Part shown: in pieces, positions 58,939-64,000 of the stretch
How the letters are laid out: every line of letters starts with the position of its first letter
Position numbering within the stretch: position 1 is the stretch's first letter
DNA from: Streptosporangium becharense
GTDB lineage: Bacteria; Actinomycetota; Actinomycetes; Streptosporangiales; Streptosporangiaceae
Direction of reading: 5' to 3'
DNA length: 64,000 bases
NCBI RefSeq assembly: GCF_014204985.1
Contig: NZ_JACHMP010000001.1
Coordinates: forward strand, 1,488,001 to 1,552,000
Translations under genes and position numbers: made by a program
Notes under the pieces: generated by a model
The model's input: the letters and a program-made list of their open reading frames with translations, nothing else
What the model was told of the DNA's origin: nothing
Databases searched by the model: none

Positions 58939-60330
58939 ATGCACTACCTCACCGCCACCGAGATGCTCACCCTGCTGCGCGCGCGGCAGGTCAGCGCGGT
59001 CGAGCTGCTCCAGGCGCACCTGCGCCGGATCGAGGAGGTCAACCCGCGCGTCAACGCGATCGTCACCCTGGCCGCCGAACGTGCCCTCGCCGAGGCGGCG
59101 CAGGCCGACCGCGACCTGGCGCGGGGCCGGTGGCGGGGACCGCTGCACGGGCTGCCGGTCGCGCACAAGGACCTCGCCGACACGGCGGGGATCCGCACCA
59201 CGTACGGTTCCCCCCTCTTCGCCGACCACGTTCCCGCCTCGGACGCACCGCTCGTGCGGCGGATGCGCGAGGCCGGGGCGATCACCGTCGGCAAGACCAA
59301 CACCCCGGAGTTCGGCACCGGCTCGCACACCGTGAACGAGATCTTCGGCGCCACCCGCAATCCCTACGACCTGTCCAGGTCGGCCGGGGGCAGCAGCGGC
59401 GGGGCCGCCGCCGCGCTGGCGACCGGCATGGTGCCCCTGGCCGACGGCTCCGACATGGGCGGCTCGCTGCGCAACCCCGCCTCCTTCTGCAACGTGACCG
59501 GGCTCCGGCCGACCCCCGGCCGGGTGCCGTCGCCCTCGCCCACGGCGGCCTGGTTCACGCTGAGCGTGCCGGGGCCGATGGCCCGCAGCGCGCAGGACCT
59601 GGCGCTGCTGATGAGCGTGATCTCCGGATTCGACCCCGCCTCACCGCTGTCGATCACCGAGGGCGGTGAGGTCTTCGCCGGGCCGCTGGAGATCGACCCG
59701 GCCGGGCTGCGCATCGCGTGGAGCCCCGACCTGGGCGGGCTGCCGGTCGACGCGGAGACGGCGGAGGTCACCGCCCGGGCGCCCGCGGTGCTCGCGGGGC
59801 TGGGTGCGCGGGTCGAGCCGGTGGAGCTGGACCTGTCGGACGCGGAGGACGCCTTCCGGATCTACCGGGCGTGGTACTACGCGCTGGCCTACGGCGAGCT
59901 GCCGCAGGAGCGGCTGGGGGCGAACGTGCGCTGGAACGTGGAGCGGGGACGCGAGGTGACCGGCGCCGACCTGGCCCGCGCCGAGCGGCTGCGCAGCGGC
60001 CTGTACCGGCGGATGCACGACTTCTTCGGTGAGTACGACTTCATCCTCGCCCCGGTCAGCCAGGTGCCGCCGTTCCCGGTGGAGGCGCCGTACGTCTCGG
60101 AGATCAACGGGGAGGCGCTGCCGGACTACCTGGCCTGGATGCGCTCGGCCTACTGGGTCAGCGTGCTGCACGCCCCCGCCGCGTCGGTGCCCTGCGGGTT
60201 CACCGCGGGCGGGCTGCCGGTGGGCGTGCAGATCATCGGGCCGCCCTTCGCCGACATGCGGGTCCTGCGGCTGGCACACGCCTTCGAACGGGCCACCGGG
60301 CACGGTTCCCGCAGACCGCCCCTGCCCTGA
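58939..60330 (+). CDS. Amidase (amidase signature family)
   Basis: A 463-residue amidase with the Ser-cisSer-Lys triad: Lys77 (VAHKDL), Ser152 (AGGSSGG) and Ser176 (DMGGSLRNPA). It hydrolyses a carboxamide to acid and ammonia; the substrate is unknown. The absence of GatB/GatC neighbours and the length argue against GatA. ATG 58939 has GGGGAGAG just upstream; a longer reading from 58846 adds an Arg-rich shadow peptide. The gap before it (58699-58938) has GC-rich low-complexity sequence only. Confidence 0.92.
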   Translation: MHYLTATEMLTLLRARQVSAVELLQAHLRRIEEVNPRVNAIVTLAAERALAEAAQADRDLARGRWRGPLHGLPVAHKDLADTAGIRTTYGSPLFADHVPASDAPLVRRMREAGAITVGKTNTPEFGTGSHTVNEIFGATRNPYDLSRSAGGSSGGAAAALATGMVPLADGSDMGGSLRNPASFCNVTGLRPTPGRVPSPSPTAAWFTLSVPGPMARSAQDLALLMSVISGFDPASPLSITEGGEVFAGPLEIDPAGLRIAWSPDLGGLPVDAETAEVTARAPAVLAGLGARVEPVELDLSDAEDAFRIYRAWYYALAYGELPQERLGANVRWNVERGREVTGADLARAERLRSGLYRRMHDFFGEYDFILAPVSQVPPFPVEAPYVSEINGEALPDYLAWMRSAYWVSVLHAPAASVPCGFTAGGLPVGVQIIGPPFADMRVLRLAHAFERATGHGSRRPPLP

Positions 60331-60404
60331 GTGCGGCTCCGGTGGACCCCCACCTGTCCCCGCGCGCGGATCGTCCCGGCCCGCCCTGGAGCGTGCCGCC
60401 CGCC

Positions 60405-60953
60405 CTACCGGCCGCTGATGTCGTACGACGACAGCGGCCCGTAGGGGTCGGCGCCGCCGAACGGGCGGCGCAGCGGCGAGTCGAGGTAGCCGGTGATGCC
60501 CTCCAGGGCGAAGAAGAGGCCGACGGCCAGCGTCGGCCAGGCGTACAGCACGCCCTGGGCGGTCACCGCCAGCGGTCCCGGCATCAGCGACGCGGACGGC
60601 CCGGACGCGGTGACGCTCACCGCGCCGACGTTGACCGCCTCCCCCACCAGCCGGGCGAGGTGCGCGCCGAGCAGGCCGCCGGCCGCCAGGCCCACCACCG
60701 TCGGCAGTGGGCGGCCCCTGCGGGACACGCTGTACCCGGCGGCTCCGCAGGCCAGCCCGACGACGCCGGTGACGACGGCGAACCAGCCGTCGGCCGCGAT
60801 GAGCGCCTGCGTCGAGGGATCGGCGAGCCGCGGGCCCTGCTCGGTCATCACGTACGGCGGACGCGGCGCGGCGAAGGACCACAGGGCCCCGGCGGCGACT
60901 CCGGCCAGGGCCAGGACCAGCACGGTGATCATGAAGTCACGCGCGTTGCGCAA
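60405..60953 (-). CDS. Membrane protein of unknown function (DUF2567-like)
   Basis: A 182-residue membrane protein with about four helices (FMITVLVLALAGVAAGALW, GWFAVVTGVVGLACGAAGY, TVVGLAAGGLLGAHLARL, GVLYAWPTLAVGLFFALE). Similar actinobacterial proteins have no known role. Start TTG 60953 is chosen for GAGGGGA seven bases upstream; ATG 60998 in the same frame is an alternative without a ribosome-binding site. It is divergent from murA. Confidence 0.75.
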   Translation of the reverse strand: MRNARDFMITVLVLALAGVAAGALWSFAAPRPPYVMTEQGPRLADPSTQALIAADGWFAVVTGVVGLACGAAGYSVSRRGRPLPTVVGLAAGGLLGAHLARLVGEAVNVGAVSVTASGPSASLMPGPLAVTAQGVLYAWPTLAVGLFFALEGITGYLDSPLRRPFGGADPYGPLSSYDISGR

Positions 60954-61039
60954 TGCGGTCCCCTCACCCTCTGTGCTGATGTGCCCGATGTTACCCATCG
61001 GCCCGCAGGGCGCCACCCGAGGTTTCGTCCGAATCCCGT

Positions 61040-61045
61040 TACTCT
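61040..61045 (+). promoter_or_regulatory. Candidate -10 box of murA, leaderless spacing
   Basis: TACTCT is followed by six bases (TGCGGG) and the murA GTG at 61052. Confidence 0.55.
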
Positions 61046-61051
61046 TGCGGG

Positions 61052-62368
61052 GTGAACGAAGAGGTATGGCTGATCGAACCCTCCGGGCCGCTCCGCGGTG
61101 ACGTCGAGGTCCGCGGTTCCAAGAACGGCGTCTCCAAGCACATGGTCGCCGCGATGCTCGGCACCGGGGAGAGCAGGATCCACAACGCCCCCGACGTGGG
61201 CGAGGTCGGCATCACCGCGCAGATGCTGCGCGCGCTGGGCATCGACGTGGAGATCAGTTCCGGGGAGATCGCCATCGCTCCCGGCGAGCGGATCAACCCC
61301 CATGTCCCCGCGGCGTTCACCGGCCTCAACCGGATCCCCATCCTGATGCTGGGCCCGCTGCTCCACCTGGCGGGTGAGGCGTTCGTGCCGCTGGTCGGCG
61401 GCGATCCGATCGGCCGGCGGCCCGTCGACTTCCACGTCGAGGCGCTGCGCGCGATGGGCGCCGAGGTCGAGGTGAGCGACACCGGCGTCTACGCCAAGGC
61501 GGGCCGCCTGCGCGGCACCCGGATCGAGCTGCCCTACCCCAGCGTCGGCGCCACCGAGACGGTCCTGATGTCGGCCGTGCTCGCCGAGGGCAAGACCGTG
61601 CTCAAGGGTGCGGCGATGGAGCCCGAGGTCGTGGAGCTCGCCCTGTTCCTGCAGCGCATGGGCGGGCGTATCGAGCTCAGCCCGGACCGCCGCATCGTGA
61701 TCGAGGGCGTGGAGCGCCTGCACGGCGCGTCCACCCGGCTGGCCGGCGACCGGATCGAGGCGTTCTCCTACCTGGCGGCCGGTCTGATCACCGGTGGGCA
61801 GGTCCGGGTGCACGGCTGCCCGCAGGACCGGCTGGTCACCGCGATCACCACCCTGGCCAGGATGGGTGCGGAGGTCGACATCACCGACGAGTACCTGTCG
61901 GCGTCCGCCCCGAACGGCCTGCGCGCCGCCGCCGTGCAGACCGACACGCACCCGGGGTTCATGACCGACTGGCAGACGCCCCTGATGGTGCTGTTCACCC
62001 AGGCCCAAGGCATGTCGGTGCTGCACGAGACGGTGTTCGAGAACCGGCTGGTCTACGTGCCCGCGCTGCAGAAGATGGGCTGCGAGATCGAGGTCTTCGA
62101 CGTGTGCCTCGGCGGCCCGGCCTGCCGCTACCACGACACCAACGCCAAGCACTCGGCGGTCGTGCGCGGGGTGTCCAAGCTGAGCGGCGCCGACGTGACG
62201 CTGCCCGACATCCGGGCCGGGTTCTCCGCGGTGCTGGCCGCGGCGGCCGCGGAGGGCACCTCCACGCTGCGCGGAGTGCACCACATCGAGCGGGGCTACC
62301 ACCGGCCGTTCGAGCAGTTCGCCTCGCTCGGCCTGAAGATCAGTAGAGAAAAGGTGCAGGACGAGTAA
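61052..62368 (+). CDS. murA: UDP-N-acetylglucosamine 1-carboxyvinyltransferase
   Basis: A 438-residue EPT-family enzyme that transfers enolpyruvate to UDP-GlcNAc in the first step of peptidoglycan synthesis. RGSKNGVSKHMVAAML (Lys24, Asn25) is the substrate-binding start. The loop LVGGDPIGRRPVDFH has Asp118 where E. coli has the catalytic, fosfomycin-sensitive Cys115. HPGFMTDWQTPLMVLF and the later HETVFENRL are conserved. The start is GTG 61052, with a leaderless-type promoter. Confidence 0.93.
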   Translation: MNEEVWLIEPSGPLRGDVEVRGSKNGVSKHMVAAMLGTGESRIHNAPDVGEVGITAQMLRALGIDVEISSGEIAIAPGERINPHVPAAFTGLNRIPILMLGPLLHLAGEAFVPLVGGDPIGRRPVDFHVEALRAMGAEVEVSDTGVYAKAGRLRGTRIELPYPSVGATETVLMSAVLAEGKTVLKGAAMEPEVVELALFLQRMGGRIELSPDRRIVIEGVERLHGASTRLAGDRIEAFSYLAAGLITGGQVRVHGCPQDRLVTAITTLARMGAEVDITDEYLSASAPNGLRAAAVQTDTHPGFMTDWQTPLMVLFTQAQGMSVLHETVFENRLVYVPALQKMGCEIEVFDVCLGGPACRYHDTNAKHSAVVRGVSKLSGADVTLPDIRAGFSAVLAAAAAEGTSTLRGVHHIERGYHRPFEQFASLGLKISREKVQDE

Positions 62369-62420
62369 GGATTGGCAATCGGGTGTTTGTAGCTGATCAT
62401 CCGGTTGCACCTTACTATGC

Positions 62421-64000
62421 GTGACATCGCGACCACCGGGCAGGCGCAGCCGGGCCGCGTGCCTGCGCGGGCTGGTGACCTGCGGCGTGTTCGGCGGGCT
62501 GCTGGCCGCCGCGGCGGCCCTGCCCGCCGTCGGCACGGCGGGCCTCACCGTCAACGACGTCGCGGCCACCGTCCTGGACCTGCCGCCCAGCCCGCGGGAG
62601 AACCCGCTCCCCCAGCGCACCGTGCTGCTGGACCGGCACGGCCGGAAGTTCGCCCAGTTCTACTCGCAGAACCGGACGATCGTGCCGCTGGACCGGGTCG
62701 CCCCGGTCATGCGGTCGGCGATCGTGGCGATCGAGGACTCGCGCTTCTACGAGCACGGCGGCCTGGACATCAAGGGCACCCTGCGGGCCCTGGTGACCAA
62801 CACCAGGGCGGGTGAGGTGCGGCAGGGCGGCTCCTCCCTCACCCAACAGCTCGTCAAGAACATCCTGGTCGAGAACGCCGAGAGCGACACCGAGCGGGCC
62901 CAGGCCCGCGCACCCAGCCTCAAACGCAAGATCACTGAGCTGCGGTACGCGCTGGCCATGGAGAAGAAGTACACCAAGGACGAGATCCTGGAGCGGTACC
63001 TCAACATCGCCTACTTCGGGGCCGGGGCGTTCGGGGTGCAGGCCGCCGCCCAGCGGTTCTTCTCCGTCCCGGCCGCCCGGCTCACCCTGCCGCAGGCGGC
63101 GGCGCTCGCCGGCGCGGTCCGCACCCCGTACGCCACGGACCCGTCGCTGGGCGACCAGCGCCGCCGGCGGCTCCGTGAGCGCCGGGACATCGTCCTGGAG
63201 CGGATGGCCCAGCTGTCGCTCGTCACCCGCGCCGAGGCGGACGCCGCCCGGCGGAGCCCGCTGCGCCTGAACATGCGTCCGGAGCCCGGCGGCTGCGACG
63301 GCAGCCGCTACCCGTACTTCTGTCTCTACGTGCACCGCGAGCTGCTGACGAACCCGGTGTTCGGCCACAGCCGGGCGGAGCGGGAACGCCGCCTGACCAG
63401 GGGCGGCGTCGTGCTGCGCACCACCCTCGACCCGGACGTCCAGCGGGCCGCCGAACGCGCCATCGCCGGCCGGGTGGACCCCGAGGACACCGAGGTCGCG
63501 GCCGAGGCCATGGTCGAACCGGGCACCGGACGCATCCGGGCGATGGCCGCCAGCAAGCTGTACGGCCGCAACCCCGGCGACTCCGGCGACGGCCCCAGGA
63601 CCACCTACAACCTGGTGGCCGACACCGCGCACGGCGGCGGCCAGGGGTTCCAGGCGGGTTCCACGTTCAAGGTGTTCACTCTGGCGACCGCGCTCAGCCA
63701 GGGCTGGCGGTTCGACCAGGGGTTCATGACCCCGGGCCGGTTCGTGCCGGCCTCGGGCTTCACCGACTGCGCCGGCCGCCGGGTCGACGACCCCGGCACC
63801 GAGATCCACAACGCGGGCGGCGAGGGCAGGGGCGGCCCGCAGAGCCTGTCCACCGGCACCTGGAAGTCGGTGAACATCTTCTACATGATGCTGGAGCAGG
63901 CCGTGGGCCTGTGCCCGGTCGTGGAGACCGCCAGGGCCCTCGGCATCGTCCGCGCCGACGGCGCCCCGCTGCGCGAGGTCCCGACCTTCACCCTGGGGGT
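62421..64000 (+). CDS. Class A penicillin-binding protein (3' end outside window)
   Basis: The visible 526 codons encode a bifunctional peptidoglycan synthase. An N-terminal membrane anchor (LVTCGVFGGLLAAAAALPAVG) is followed by a GT51 transglycosylase with EDSRFYEHGG (catalytic Glu105), QGGSSLTQQLVKN and RYLNIAYFGAGAFGVQAAA. The transpeptidase domain starts near 330; the SxxK motif is STFK (Ser414, Lys417) and SxN is SVN (483-485); KTG lies outside the window. GTG 62421 is the first start in frame, but TACTAT at 62413-62418 looks like a -10 so close that a later GTG may be used. Confidence 0.9.
   Translation, partial: MTSRPPGRRSRAACLRGLVTCGVFGGLLAAAAALPAVGTAGLTVNDVAATVLDLPPSPRENPLPQRTVLLDRHGRKFAQFYSQNRTIVPLDRVAPVMRSAIVAIEDSRFYEHGGLDIKGTLRALVTNTRAGEVRQGGSSLTQQLVKNILVENAESDTERAQARAPSLKRKITELRYALAMEKKYTKDEILERYLNIAYFGAGAFGVQAAAQRFFSVPAARLTLPQAAALAGAVRTPYATDPSLGDQRRRRLRERRDIVLERMAQLSLVTRAEADAARRSPLRLNMRPEPGGCDGSRYPYFCLYVHRELLTNPVFGHSRAERERRLTRGGVVLRTTLDPDVQRAAERAIAGRVDPEDTEVAAEAMVEPGTGRIRAMAASKLYGRNPGDSGDGPRTTYNLVADTAHGGGQGFQAGSTFKVFTLATALSQGWRFDQGFMTPGRFVPASGFTDCAGRRVDDPGTEIHNAGGEGRGGPQSLSTGTWKSVNIFYMMLEQAVGLCPVVETARALGIVRADGAPLREVPTFTLG

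Overview
The window is about 64 kb of very GC-rich chromosomal DNA from an actinomycete. The block hisD-hisC-hisB-hisH-priA-hisF ... hisI-trp membrane protein-trpC-trpB-trpA-lgt ... gltBD ... pyk ... pdtaR (ANTAR regulator) ... polA resembles the his/trp/lgt/pyk/polA neighbourhood of mycobacteria and streptomycetes. Markers such as PriA in place of HisA/TrpF, a Tyr-type Pol I, many GTG/TTG starts and probable leaderless promoters fit that. I would guess a Streptosporangiales-type organism, but the family assignment is inference.

Layout. 1-7.1 kb: end of a polysaccharide deacetylase gene, polA, a hotdog thioesterase and a polar amino-acid ABC importer operon. 7.4-13.4 kb: a lipoprotein and a five-gene branched-chain amino-acid (Liv) importer with a hairpin between the binding-protein gene and the permeases. 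14-20 kb: PdtaR-type regulator, an odd tRNA-Leu(CAA) with its terminator, GNAT acetyltransferase, pyruvate kinase, two small membrane proteins and a secreted subtilase. 20.2-26.3 kb: glutamate synthase gltB-gltD. 26.5-28.2 kb: a BpsA-type (branched polyamine synthase) protein with an extra C-terminal region. 28.3-33.1 kb: MauE-like protein, DsbA-like protein, Lgt, a VIT/CCC1 metal transporter and two paralogous extracytoplasmic proteins of unknown function. 33.3-38.5 kb: trpA, trpB, trpC with a tiny coupled upstream ORF, two small membrane proteins, the Trp-associated membrane protein and hisI.

38.5-52.2 kb is an accessory island that separates hisI from hisF. It holds a PPK2 kinase, a heterodimeric ABC exporter with one degenerate ATP site, a mycothiol-dependent isomerase-like protein, a divergent merR/membrane-protein pair around a long AT-rich palindrome, a 53-residue membrane peptide, a glutamine-synthetase-like enzyme, a 1120-residue SARP/AfsR-type regulator and a truncated Uma2 nuclease remnant. 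52.2-58.1 kb: hisF, priA, hisH, hisB, hisC and hisD with two small membrane proteins. 58.2-64 kb: YbaK-type deacylase, amidase, membrane protein, MurA (Asp in place of the catalytic Cys) and the start of a class A penicillin-binding protein.

The common theme is nitrogen and amino-acid metabolism: two importers, GOGAT, a GS-like enzyme, and Trp and His synthesis. Envelope functions (Lgt, DsbA-like, MurA, PBP) are interspersed. Several genes without a ribosome-binding site have a TANNNT box exactly six bases before the start codon, which points to leaderless transcripts. No insertion sequence, CRISPR array, rRNA gene or replication origin was seen.
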